Positions 1-7,050 of a DNA stretch of 22,879 bases are shown in pieces. The notes below the pieces were generated by a model. It was not told the DNA's origin, did no database searches, and worked only from the letters and a program-made list of their open reading frames with translations. Source of the stretch: Candidatus Peregrinibacteria bacterium (lineage in GTDB: Bacteria > Patescibacteriota > Gracilibacteria > UBA1369 > JACRIC01); NCBI GenBank assembly GCA_016235915.1, contig JACRIC010000031.1, positions 1 through 22,879 of the forward strand. Reading direction: 5' to 3'. How positions within the stretch are numbered: the first letter of the stretch is position 1; each line of letters starts with the position of its first letter. A program made the translations under genes and the position numbers.

Positions 1-1314
1 GTCCAACGCATTGCCAATGGCCGTTTTAAAAATCTCCTCATATTTTACAGTGTCGACCATAGGAACGCTCCGCGCAAACCCAAGCTGTTTCGCAAACACG
101 CCGAAAAGCGGATCACGACTCTGCTCCTCAATAAGATCGCGTCGCGAGGTCGGACGACGCGTCTTTTCGCCATAATAAGCAATATTTTCCTTCGAACTCA
201 AAAATTGTAAAAAAACCCATGCTTCGCGAGGATGCGCGGTATTTCTCGAAACAACTTCCGCAAAATAATTCGCATAACTCTCTCGCGAACCGCTATCATC
301 GGAAAACTGAGGCATCAAAGCAATACCGATATCGTTCTTACTGATGTGAGATACACCGAACCTGTCAAGCTCTCCGATTTGGTCGAGAATCTGCTGATAC
401 GTAAAGGAATAACCCGCAATCATAGCCACTTTCCCTTTCGCAAAGGTCGTAATTTCTTTTCCTGAACTGGCAGGATCGCTCAAAGCAAGATTCCATGAAT
501 ACTGTTTATTTTGAGGAACGGCGAAACCGGTATAAAATTCCAAAGCTTTTGCTCCAAGATTCGTGGGCAAAGTCCCTCCGGCGCCAACCTGATTATTCGC
601 AAAAATAGCCGTCGTAAAACCGTCATCATAAAACTCTGCTCCTTCTTGAAGCATCAAAAGATACAAAATATCCGCGGCATGAGAAATATTATCCGCACGC
701 CCCATGGCAATACCCGCGGTTTCAAAACGTTCAAAACTGTTGTCGCGCTTGGTAAGCTTGTAAACGTCATCTTGCAACTCATCCCAAGTCGCCGCAGGAA
801 AACCGCGCGACGGAATTTTTTCCTCATACAATTTTTTATTATAAAAAATAGCGAGGGTGTCGACGGAAAGTGGAACGCCATAAATCTGTGACTGACCATC
901 AGCATCAGCAAAAATAAGATCATCCCCTGCCACATTCACAAACGTTTTTTGAAACGTTTCAGTCGTCATCATGTCTTCCGGCATGGGAATCAACTTTTTC
1001 ACATGTTTCACCATATTTGTGGAAGTCAGCGAAAAAATATCAGGCCCCTCCCCTTCCGCGAGTTCATTGAGAATAAGATTTTCATACTCAACCGGATCCG
1101 TAAACTTTCGATAACTGATGCGAACATTGCGATTTTTGCTTTGAAATTCCTGAATAAGCGGCGCAAAAATCTCTTCATTGTCGTACAGGCGATAATACAC
1201 GAGCTCGATTTTGTCTTGTGACGCGGATTTTGGGCTCTGTTTCGTGCGGCAACCAGCGGCGAAAAAAACGGTGAAAAGAACAATAATGAGCAGAAAGACT
1301 AGAAATTTTTTCAT
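1..1314 (-). CDS. ABC transporter solute-binding lipoprotein (family 1, sugar-type), partial
   Basis: This is the substrate-binding component of an ABC importer, probably for a sugar or related solute, tethered outside the cell. The reading frame is open for 438 codons from the ATG at 1314 down to base 1, so the C-terminus is missing. A hydrophobic signal segment spans residues 4-20 and ends in a lipobox-like AAGC, making Cys22 the likely lipidated residue. Then come features of extracellular solute-binding proteins of the MalE type: IELVYYRLYDNEEIFAPLI near the start, GPDIFSL, IYGVPLSVDTLAIFYNKKLY and, late, HPREAWVFLQFL. No permease or ATPase partner is in the window, so the substrate is unknown. 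No Shine-Dalgarno precedes the ATG (context CTCACCCATG). Family assignment is firm; substrate is not. Confidence 0.85.
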   Translation of the reverse strand, partial: MKKFLVFLLIIVLFTVFFAAGCRTKQSPKSASQDKIELVYYRLYDNEEIFAPLIQEFQSKNRNVRISYRKFTDPVEYENLILNELAEGEGPDIFSLTSTNMVKHVKKLIPMPEDMMTTETFQKTFVNVAGDDLIFADADGQSQIYGVPLSVDTLAIFYNKKLYEEKIPSRGFPAATWDELQDDVYKLTKRDNSFERFETAGIAMGRADNISHAADILYLLMLQEGAEFYDDGFTTAIFANNQVGAGGTLPTNLGAKALEFYTGFAVPQNKQYSWNLALSDPASSGKEITTFAKGKVAMIAGYSFTYQQILDQIGELDRFGVSHISKNDIGIALMPQFSDDSGSRESYANYFAEVVSRNTAHPREAWVFLQFLSSKENIAYYGEKTRRPTSRRDLIEEQSRDPLFGVFAKQLGFARSVPMVDTVKYEEIFKTAIGNALD

Positions 1315-1333
1315 GGGTGAGGAGTTAAAAAAC

Positions 1334-1426
1334 TGTCATTGCGAGCACGCACGGAGCGGAGCGGAGTGCGTACCAAACCAACCATTTGCGAAGCAAATAC
1401 CTTTTCCACGAGCGACGAAGCAATCT
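1334..1426. repeat. Composite palindromic repeat between the glycosyltransferase and lipoprotein genes
   Basis: The outer ends read TGTCATTGCGAG at 1334-1345 and GAAGCAATCT at 1417-1426, a pairing often seen in short interspersed palindromes. Nested inside are two hairpins: ACGCAC (1347-1352) with GTGCGT (1366-1371), and ATTTGC (1384-1389) with GCAAAT (1393-1398). The inner pair occurs again, with the same 55-base length, at 4569-4623. The right end touches the stop codon of the glycosyltransferase gene. Confidence 0.75.
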
Positions 1427-2556
1427 TAATGCGCGTGCGGTTTCCGCTCCACCCCCTCCAAAAAATATTTCTTCGAAAGGGCATAATAATAATAGTCGTG
1501 AACCGCTTGCCAGCGCAATATTTTTCTCATCATATCGAAAAAAACAAGAATCGGCCAGCTGGAAATAAAACCAAAAATGATTTTTTTAAAACGGCTCGGA
1601 ATTTTCCGAAGCTCCGGATATTTATGATCAATGATATGAGCCGATGCGCCGATTTGCCTCATCCGCGGAGCAAGAGAATTTTCATCCATCGGGTGATAAT
1701 GAAAAGCTTTTGCTTGCGGCGCGTAGTACACGACGAGATTTTCCTTCTGGGTCAGTCGATAGCCGAGTTCTATATCTTCCCAGCCGTATTTTTGAAAAGC
1801 GGAATCAAAGGGATAGCGGCGAAGGAGCGAAGTTTTCAGAGAAATATTGGAGGTATAAAAAAAGTTGTAATCCGCGGTTGTACGAGTTTCGCGAAAAAAT
1901 TTCATATGGCGATGGGCGGTTGCGCGATTTTCCAATTTTTCATACGCGAACTGATGCCCGCCATACCGTCCAAGAATACATGACCCGTTCGTCATCCATT
2001 TCATAAACGGAGTAAGAGCAAGATCAGGATGCCAGTCGATAAAACCGAGTACCGCCGCGTTCTCTTCCAGATGCGCTTCATGTTGACGAACATGCTCGGC
2101 GAGAAATGTCGGCGTGGCAATAATATCATCGCCGATGAAAAGGGTGATTGGGGCTTTGGCATGGGCGACAGCGAAATTTCGCGCAATCCCCTGTCCTTGA
2201 TTTTTTTGATGAAGATAAAGGAGAGAGCTGTCAGCGAGCAAGCCGTCATCGCGCGAATTGTCATTCCTGACAGGTTCACGAAGAGAAACCTGATCAGGAA
2301 TCTCTTTTCGCTCACCCGAAAACTTTTCCACAAACCGCGCCGAAACTTCTCCTCCGTGCTTTTTATGAACACCACCCGCGAATATTTTTTGAAACCCCTC
2401 CACCACCTCACGAGTCTCATCCGTCGCGCCGTCGTCTACAAGAATGATTTCGAAATCACGAAGAGTTTGCGCGTGGAGAGCGTCCAAGGTTTTCGAGAGA
2501 GTAGGCGCGCGGTTGAAAGTCGGAATAACAACGCTGATTTTCGCTCGTTGATTCAT
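1426..2556 (-). CDS. Family 2 glycosyltransferase with in-frame insertions
   Basis: A GT-A fold glycosyltransferase that would transfer a sugar from a nucleotide-sugar donor during surface polysaccharide or glycolipid synthesis; it has no signal peptide. The N-terminus has the typical ISVVIPTFNRAPTLSKTLDAL (split here as ISVVIPTFNR and APTLSKTLDAL), then VDDGATDET with Asp41-Asp42, GDD in FIGDDII, and the late acidic motif GWEDIELGYRL. Family members usually need only a short stretch between the DDG region and the QNQG-like motif; here about 60 extra residues are present (roughly residues 53-115). Part of these (residues about 85-99) are encoded by a palindromic repeat at 2262-2302. The gene has no clear Shine-Dalgarno; a TATACA box lies 8 bases before the ATG. 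Acceptor and donor are unknown. Confidence 0.85.
   Translation of the reverse strand: MNQRAKISVVIPTFNRAPTLSKTLDALHAQTLRDFEIILVDDGATDETREVVEGFQKIFAGGVHKKHGGEVSARFVEKFSGERKEIPDQVSLREPVRNDNSRDDGLLADSSLLYLHQKNQGQGIARNFAVAHAKAPITLFIGDDIIATPTFLAEHVRQHEAHLEENAAVLGFIDWHPDLALTPFMKWMTNGSCILGRYGGHQFAYEKLENRATAHRHMKFFRETRTTADYNFFYTSNISLKTSLLRRYPFDSAFQKYGWEDIELGYRLTQKENLVVYYAPQAKAFHYHPMDENSLAPRMRQIGASAHIIDHKYPELRKIPSRFKKIIFGFISSWPILVFFDMMRKILRWQAVHDYYYYALSKKYFLEGVERKPHAH
2262..2302. repeat. Palindromic element inside the glycosyltransferase gene
   Basis: The arms ATTCCTGACAGGTT (2263-2276) and AACCTGATCAGGAAT (2287-2301) are complementary apart from one extra base. The element is framed by TGTCATT on the left and GGAATCT on the right, like other short interspersed repeats of this window. 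It is read through in frame and adds residues such as EIPDQVSLREPVRNDN to the protein. Confidence 0.7.
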
Positions 2557-2623
2557 GTGAGCCCTGTATAATTACCATTTTGCAGTGTAATCAGGAACGC
2601 AAAAAATTGCAAAAATGTTGTAA

Positions 2624-3504
2624 ATGACGTACATAATTGAGATTATGAAAATGGATACACAAAAAAAATACCATGCAATCTTGATGAAATTGCTGAAAAA
2701 ACATCACTACATCATTATAACAGCTCTCATAATTCTTATTGCTTATGCTCCGTTTTACCTTTTTTCTGTACTCGATCACTTTCCATTGTCATTCCTGCCT
2801 ATAATGAAGAACGCCGCATTGGAAAAACGCTCGAAAAAATCAATGAATATGTTCGGTTAAAAAATATTTCTACAGAAATTATTGTGGTAAGCGACGGAAG
2901 TCTCGATCACACAAACGAAATCCTGAAAAATGCTGAAAAAACCATTCAAAATTGCTCCGTAATTATTTTTTCAAAAAATTATGGAAAAGGGTTTGCGGTA
3001 CAAAAAGGAGTACAAATGAGTTCGGGAAAATATATTCTTTTTTGCGATGCGGACAATTCCACTCCCATCGAAGAATATGGAAAATTGCTCTCTGCTCTCA
3101 AAAATCACTCCGCGGACATCTCCATCGGATCGCGGTATCTTGCGGACAGCGATGTAAAAATCCGTCAACCGAAATATCGAATCTGGCTCGGACGCATCGG
3201 AAACTTTCTCATTTCATCTTTTCTCATTGATGGGATAAAAGATACCCAATGCGGCTTTAAACTTTTCCGGCACGCAGTGGCAAAACAGATTTTTTCTCTG
3301 CAAAAAGTAAAAAGATTCGGATTTGACATGGAAATCCTCGCCATCGCAGAGCTCCGAGGCGTCAGGGTGATCGAGATCCCCGTAAGCTGGCTCGATTCAC
3401 CCGATAGCCGAGTGCGACCAATCAAAGATGCCCTGATTACTCTAAAAGACTTGGTATACATCAAGCTCAATCTGCTTTCAGGACGATATTTGAGAGATGA
3501 ATAA
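2624..3504 (+). CDS. ALG5/DPM1-like membrane-anchored glycosyltransferase, frameshifted
   Basis: A family 2 glycosyltransferase resembling dolichyl-/polyprenyl-phosphate glucosyl- or mannosyltransferases, which load a sugar onto a lipid carrier at the membrane. It is in two frames. The first, from ATG 2624 (or ATG 2645), encodes a membrane anchor, HHYIIITALIILIAYAPFYL, and stops at 2860. The second, open from 2641 but without ATG, GTG or TTG before 2884, encodes SLSIVIPAYNEERRIGKTLE, VVSDGSLDHT, CDADNSTPIEEY, GSRYL, DTQCGFKLF and FGFDMEILAIAELRGVRV, ending at 3504. ALG5-type enzymes have exactly this order: anchor, then catalytic domain. Joining the frames at the T6 run (2760-2765) by one base gives a continuous protein. 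So it is one gene with a 1-base loss, a sequencing error, or slippage. A start at GTG 2884 would lose the nucleotide-binding N-terminus. Confidence 0.75.
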
Positions 3505-3642
3505 ATGCCCTATTATCTGAACAACTTTTTTGATCAAAAAGTTTCAGGGAGAAAAGTTTTCCCAGGAAAACTCTTTACAGATCAAACGCAATTTTGCTTT
3601 TTGGAAGATTTTAACTCTTTTTTTGACGTTGACGACAAAAAA
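3505..3642. other. Gap between the ALG5-like gene and the BRO-N remnant
   Basis: I see no gene here. Two A/T-rich inverted repeats are present: an almost perfect palindrome AACTTTTTTGATC-AAAAAGTT at 3523-3543 and a weak hairpin GGGAGAAAA-g-TTTTCCC at 3546-3562. They may help end transcription from the gene to the left, but neither is a GC-rich stem followed by a T-run. Confidence 0.35.
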
Positions 3643-3918
3643 TTATCTTTGGATAATACGAAAAATTCCTTCAGTATTGGCACAATCTGTTTCACGCATT
3701 TTTCCATCTGGAGAGGACAATTTCAACCCGTGACATTTTGTCACGGGTTCATTTGATTCTTCAAACAGCCTTTGTTTTAATTTTCTCCAATATGCTCCAG
3801 CATCAACACTATCGGTTAACGCACCGCATACATCAACAACCGAAAACCACCACTCATTTTGAAACAGTGTTTTTCGGATTTTTTTCCCTTTAAATAGAGC
3901 GATTTTTGTAGTTTCCAT
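3643..3918 (-). pseudogene. BRO-N domain (phage-antirepressor-like) fragment
   Basis: The 91 residues match the start of the BRO-N / antirepressor family common in phages and in CPR genomes: KIALFKGKKIRKTLFQNEWW, FSVVDVCGALTDS, AYWRKLKQRL, GLKLSSPDGKMRETDCANTEG and IFRIIQ. The family normally goes on with a second half, typically starting SIPSPKAEPFK; here the frame stops one residue after FRIIQ (R, then TAA), and neither other frame of the following 140 bases resembles the missing part. Full members are usually well over 200 residues. I read this as a truncated relic of a mobile or phage-derived gene, though a short stand-alone domain cannot be excluded. The DNA encoding NEPVTKCHG contains the palindrome CCCGTGAC-attt-tGTCACGGG. 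Confidence 0.7.
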
Positions 3919-3960
3919 ATTGGAAATTTCTGGTAAATTTTCGAAAAAACTTTATTGCTC

Positions 3961-3989
3961 TGTCATGATGAGCTTATCAAACTATAATA
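3961..3989. repeat. Decayed copy of the 29-base hairpin repeat
   Basis: The sequence TGTCATGATGAGCTT followed by ATCAAACTATAATA lines up without gaps with the 29-base hairpin at 4632-4660 (read in reverse complement) but carries several substitutions, mainly in the right arm, so the stem is mostly lost. Confidence 0.45.
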
Positions 3990-3993
3990 GAAT

Positions 3994-4056
3994 CTGCAAA
4001 TGTCTTCCCTCCCTCGACAGGCTCAGAATAAACAAGGCTCGGGGTGACATTTGCAG
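3994..4056. repeat. Composite inverted repeat downstream of ssb
   Basis: Perfect 11-base arms CTGCAAATGTC (3994-4004) and GACATTTGCAG (4046-4056) enclose two pieces of the hairpin repeat family, GACAGGCTCAG and AAGGCTCGGGGTGACA. It lies just downstream of the ssb stop codon at 4074 (minus strand), so it would form a hairpin in the 3' end of the ssb message, but there is no T-run to make it a classic terminator. Confidence 0.6.
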
Positions 4057-4073
4057 GACATACCATACACAAC

Positions 4074-4493
4074 CTACGCCGCCGCCACCGCCTCTCCTTC
4101 TTCTTCATGTTCAACAACTCCTGTAGCGCTTTCAATGGCAAGTTCGTTTTCACCTTTTGACTTTTTCCAAGTGAGGATACTCAGCTCATCCGCGGAAACT
4201 TCAGTCATGTACTTTGTTTTGCCATCTTTTCCTTCATATGAGCGGTTACGAAGCTTTCCGGAAACGAAAACCGCACTGCCCTTTTTGAGATACTTGGAAC
4301 AAATGTTGGCAAGCGAATTCCACGCGCTGATCCTATGAAAATCCGTCTGCTTGCGATCCGTTCCATCGTCGCCTTTCCAGCGAATATCAGTTGCGACCGA
4401 GAACGAAGCCTTCTTTTTGCCACCGTCGAATGATATCAGCTCTGGGTCGGCGGCAAGATGCCCAAGGAGCGTGACGCGATTGATGCTTTTCAT
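4074..4493 (-). CDS. ssb: Single-stranded DNA-binding protein
   Basis: Binds single-stranded DNA during replication, recombination and repair. The 139 residues form one OB fold: MKSINRVTLLGHLAADPEL, then SFSVATDIRW, DFHRISAWNSLANICSKYLK, GSAVFVSGKLRNRSY and KYMTEVSADELSIL. I chose the ATG at 4493 over an in-frame upstream start because MKSINRVTLLG is the family N-terminus; the context TTTCCCATG has no Shine-Dalgarno. Oddly, the tail after the OB fold is short (about 30 residues) and ends EEEGEAVAAA. It is acidic but lacks the usual terminal acidic-plus-Phe tip (DDIPF-like) that recruits partner proteins. No other reading frame near the stop supplies that tip. Confidence 0.93.
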   Translation of the reverse strand: MKSINRVTLLGHLAADPELISFDGGKKKASFSVATDIRWKGDDGTDRKQTDFHRISAWNSLANICSKYLKKGSAVFVSGKLRNRSYEGKDGKTKYMTEVSADELSILTWKKSKGENELAIESATGVVEHEEEGEAVAAA

Positions 4494-4566
4494 GGGAAAA
4501 ACATTAAAAAATAAAAGTGAGGCCACTGTAGCAAACAAACATTAAATTTTTCTAAAAAATAAATGA

Positions 4567-4623
4567 ACACGCACGAAGCGAAGCGCAGTGCGTACCAAAA
4601 AAACCATTTGCGAAGTAAATACC
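4567..4623. repeat. Double-hairpin repeat upstream of ribE
   Basis: Hairpin one pairs ACGCAC (4569-4574) with GTGCGT (4588-4593); hairpin two pairs ATTTGC (4606-4611) with GTAAAT (4615-4620, G-T pair included). The order, spacing and linker (TACCAAA...ACC) are the same as in the inner part of the repeat at 1347-1401. It lies between the divergent ssb and ribE genes. Confidence 0.7.
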
Positions 4624-4631
4624 ATATAAAT

Positions 4632-4660
4632 TATCATGGTTCGACAAGCTCACCATGACA
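4632..4660. repeat. 29-base hairpin repeat, TGG/CCA stem version
   Basis: Read on the minus strand it is TGTCATGG, core TGAGCTTGTCGAA, then CCATGATA. It sits about 22 bases upstream of the ribE -10 box and follows the double-hairpin repeat by eight bases. Confidence 0.75.
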
Positions 4661-4681
4661 AAAATTTTTCAGCCCGTCTCA

Positions 4682-4690
4682 TGTTATAAT
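4682..4690 (+). promoter_or_regulatory. Extended -10 promoter of the ribE-ribH-pgk operon
   Basis: TGTTATAAT is a perfect extended -10 element (TGnTATAAT). There is no good -35 hexamer at the standard distance, as is normal for extended -10 promoters. It leaves a leader of roughly 35-40 bases before the ribE ATG at 4734. I found no FMN riboswitch (RFN) consensus in this short leader. Confidence 0.6.
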
Positions 4691-4733
4691 AAAGCTAGTC
4701 ATATCACTTTCGCGCGCATTGCACGCTATTCCC

Positions 4734-5324
4734 ATGTTCACCGGCATCATTCAAACCATCGGCATTATCAAAAAAATCACTGAAAACAACGAAAAAATCC
4801 TCACCTTCGAAATCGCCCCTCAAAAAAAACTCTCCGATCTGAAAATCGGAAGCAGTATCGCATGTGACGGCGTCTGCCTCACCGTTATTTCACTGAAAAA
4901 AACATCTTTTACTCTCAACATCGTTCCAGAAACGCTCAAAAACACCAATCTACAAAACCGAAAACTCAATGACACCATAAATCTCGAACAAGCCATAAAA
5001 CTCAGCGACCGCCTCGAAGGACATTTCGTTCTCGGACACAGCGACGGCATTGGGAAAATACAAAAAATCACCGGTGAAAAAAACAACCGCATAATAACGA
5101 TCAAATTTCCCAAAAAAATAAAACGCTATCTCTCTGCGAAAGGTTCCATCACCATAAACGGCGTGAGCCTCACCATTCAAAATATCGCGCAAGACAATCT
5201 CACGGTCGCCCTCATTCCTTTTACCCTCTCCCACACGAATCTTGGCTTTTTACAGGCCGGTGATACAATAAATATAGAAATCGACCCCATTTCCCGCTAC
5301 CTCGAAACGCTCTTTCATGAATAA
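4734..5324 (+). CDS. ribE: Riboflavin synthase
   Basis: Catalyses the dismutation of two 6,7-dimethyl-8-ribityllumazine molecules to riboflavin and a pyrimidine, in the cytoplasm. The 196 residues show the two lumazine-binding repeats. Repeat one starts MFTGIIQTIG and includes GSSIACDGVCLTVISL and the junction GHFVLGHSDG; repeat two includes KGSITINGVSLTI and PFTLSHTNLG. The start is set at ATG 4734 because MFTGI is the invariant catalytic N-terminus; the in-frame TTG at 4719 would only add five residues. The stop overlaps the start of ribH by 8 bases, so the two are translationally coupled. RibE and RibH catalyse the last two steps of the pathway; ribD and ribBA are not in the window. Many reduced CPR genomes lack this pathway, which makes the pair notable. 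Confidence 0.95.
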   Translation: MFTGIIQTIGIIKKITENNEKILTFEIAPQKKLSDLKIGSSIACDGVCLTVISLKKTSFTLNIVPETLKNTNLQNRKLNDTINLEQAIKLSDRLEGHFVLGHSDGIGKIQKITGEKNNRIITIKFPKKIKRYLSAKGSITINGVSLTIQNIAQDNLTVALIPFTLSHTNLGFLQAGDTINIEIDPISRYLETLFHE

Positions 5325-5760
5325 CGTAAAAATTGCCATCATCCTCTCTCGTTTTCATGAATCGATCGGAAAAAAACTGCTCGCCGAAGCGGTAAAAGCA
5401 TTCAAAGACAAAAAAGGAAAACCCGAAAATCTCACACTCATCCGCGTTCCGGGTTCTTTTGAAATTCCACTCACCGCCAAAAAACTCATTGACACGAAAA
5501 AATACGACGCCATTATCACCCTCGGAGTCCTCGTGAAAGGAGAAACCTATCATTTCGAAGCCGTGGCAAAAGCACTCGTGGACGGAATCCGCAGTGTCAT
5601 GCTCGAAACCGGCGTTCCAATCATTTTTGAGGTGCTCATCGTTCCCGACATCAAACTCGCCGAAAAACGCGCAGGAAAAACGCCAGATAATAATAAAGGA
5701 TACAGCGCGATGATAAGCGCTTTGGAAATGGTGGATATATTGAGGAACCTCTCAAAATAA
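5317..5760 (+). CDS. ribH: 6,7-dimethyl-8-ribityllumazine synthase
   Basis: Condenses 5-amino-6-ribitylamino-uracil with 3,4-dihydroxy-2-butanone 4-phosphate to give lumazine, the substrate of RibE; members form pentamers or 60-mer capsids. The 147-residue protein is family length. Motifs: IILSRFHES (usually SRFN), VPGSFEIP, GVLVKGETYHFEAVA with the conserved His of the HF pair, FEVLIV, and LAEKRAGK with the conserved Arg, then NKGYSAMISALEMV. The His in place of the usual Asn in SRFN and the Glu in FEVLIV (usually FGVLT) are departures worth noting. The ATG lies within the ribE 3' end. The next gene, pgk, begins five bases after the stop, so all three are one operon. Confidence 0.95.
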   Translation: MNNVKIAIILSRFHESIGKKLLAEAVKAFKDKKGKPENLTLIRVPGSFEIPLTAKKLIDTKKYDAIITLGVLVKGETYHFEAVAKALVDGIRSVMLETGVPIIFEVLIVPDIKLAEKRAGKTPDNNKGYSAMISALEMVDILRNLSK

Positions 5761-5765
5761 ACGTT

Positions 5766-6989
5766 ATGAACTTTATAAACTTTCAACCCCCTCACTCCCC
5801 CCTCCAAACCCTCAAAGACGCCTCTGTTTCGGGAAAACGAGTCCTGCTCCGAGTAGACTACAATGTCCCGCATTGCCCAGAAACACGAAACATCACAGAT
5901 AGCGCCCGAATTCACGCCTCCATTCCTACCATTGCCTATCTCCTCGATCATGGAGCAAAAGTCATCGTTCTCTCTCATCTCGGTCGCCCGAAAGGAAAAA
6001 TAAAATCCCATCTCCGCCTCGAAAAAGTCGCAAAAGAACTCGAAAAAATCCTCAAAAAACCCGTCAAAAAGCTCGACGACTGCATCGGTCCCGAAGTAGA
6101 AAAAAAAGTAAAATCCATGAAACGCGGCGACATTCTCGTTCTGGAAAATGTGCGTTTTTATCCTGAAGAAGAAGCCAATCACCCGGAATTTGTGAAAAAA
6201 CTCGCGCGACTCGGAGATATTTTTGTCAGTGATTCCTTTGGTACCGTACATCGAGAACACGCTTCCACAGCTGGAATTTCAAAATATCTCCCCTCCTACG
6301 CCGGTCTTCTGCTGGAAAAAGAGATGAAAGCGCTCTCTCCCTTGCTCGGAAACCCCGAGCGCCCATTTCTCCTCGTGGTCGGTGGCGCAAAAATTGATAC
6401 CAAAATCGGCATTTTAAAAAGTTTTCTCCATAAAGTTGACGCGTTTCTTATTGGCGGAGGGCTGGCCAATACATTTCTCGCCGCGCAGGGTTTCAATATT
6501 GGCGCATCACTCTGTCAAAAAGACAAAATCGACATGGCTCGTGAGATGATGTTGGAAGCAAATAAGGCCGGAGAAAAAATCATTCTGCCAACGGACGTCG
6601 TAGTCACAGATGTCATCGCGTCAAACTCAAAAACGCTTGATATGCCTATAGAAGACGTTGAAGGCGCTCTGAAAATCGTGGATATTGGAAAAATAACTGC
6701 GCGACGCTACCGTCATCTCATTGAAAAATCGAAAACCGTAGTGTGGAATGGTCCAATGGGACTCTATGAATACGCGCCATTTCAAAATGGAACCCGCGAA
6801 GTCGCCTCTGCCATACGCGATACAAAAGGAATAACCATCGCCGGCGGTGGCGATACCCTTGATGCTCTCAAACGTTTCAATATCCCCGAAAACTCCATCA
6901 CCCACATTTCAACTGGCGGCGGCGCCATGCTGGAATTTCTGGAGGGAAAAACCTTGCCGGGAATAGAGGTTTTGAAAAAAATCATGTAA
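5766..6989 (+). CDS. pgk: Phosphoglycerate kinase
   Basis: Glycolytic enzyme that transfers phosphate from 1,3-bisphosphoglycerate to ADP, making ATP in the cytoplasm. The 407 residues match family length. N-terminal domain: [13 protein letters not shown], then [10 protein letters not shown] and [11 protein letters not shown]-terminal nucleotide domain: [39 protein letters not shown] and [10 protein letters not shown], ending [21 protein letters not shown]. All substrate and nucleotide-loop motifs are present, so it should be active. The ATG at 5766 gives an N-terminus about ten residues longer than usual; the context AAACGTTATG has no Shine-Dalgarno, consistent with coupling to ribH five bases upstream. 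No hairpin terminator follows. Confidence 0.96.
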   Translation: MNFINFQPPHSPLQTLKDASVSGKRVLLRVDYNVPHCPETRNITDSARIHASIPTIAYLLDHGAKVIVLSHLGRPKGKIKSHLRLEKVAKELEKILKKPVKKLDDCIGPEVEKKVKSMKRGDILVLENVRFYPEEEANHPEFVKKLARLGDIFVSDSFGTVHREHASTAGISKYLPSYAGLLLEKEMKALSPLLGNPERPFLLVVGGAKIDTKIGILKSFLHKVDAFLIGGGLANTFLAAQGFNIGASLCQKDKIDMAREMMLEANKAGEKIILPTDVVVTDVIASNSKTLDMPIEDVEGALKIVDIGKITARRYRHLIEKSKTVVWNGPMGLYEYAPFQNGTREVASAIRDTKGITIAGGGDTLDALKRFNIPENSITHISTGGGAMLEFLEGKTLPGIEVLKKIM

Positions 6990-7050
6990 CCCGCCTCGAC
7001 ATATATTTCGAAAGTTCAAACCTTCATACATTTTTTAACCCAAACAACCT

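Noticed and set aside
3731..3752. The palindrome CCCGTGAC-attt-tGTCACGGG as a terminator.
   Set aside because: It lies within the BRO-N coding sequence at a position that encodes normal family residues, and has no T-run.
5747..5765. AGGAACCTCTCAAAA at the end of ribH, similar to the end of the 198-base inverted repeat, as a solo mobile-element scar.
   Set aside because: Only ten bases match exactly, they encode a normal RibH C-terminus (ILRNLSK), and no partner arm is near; chance is a fair explanation.
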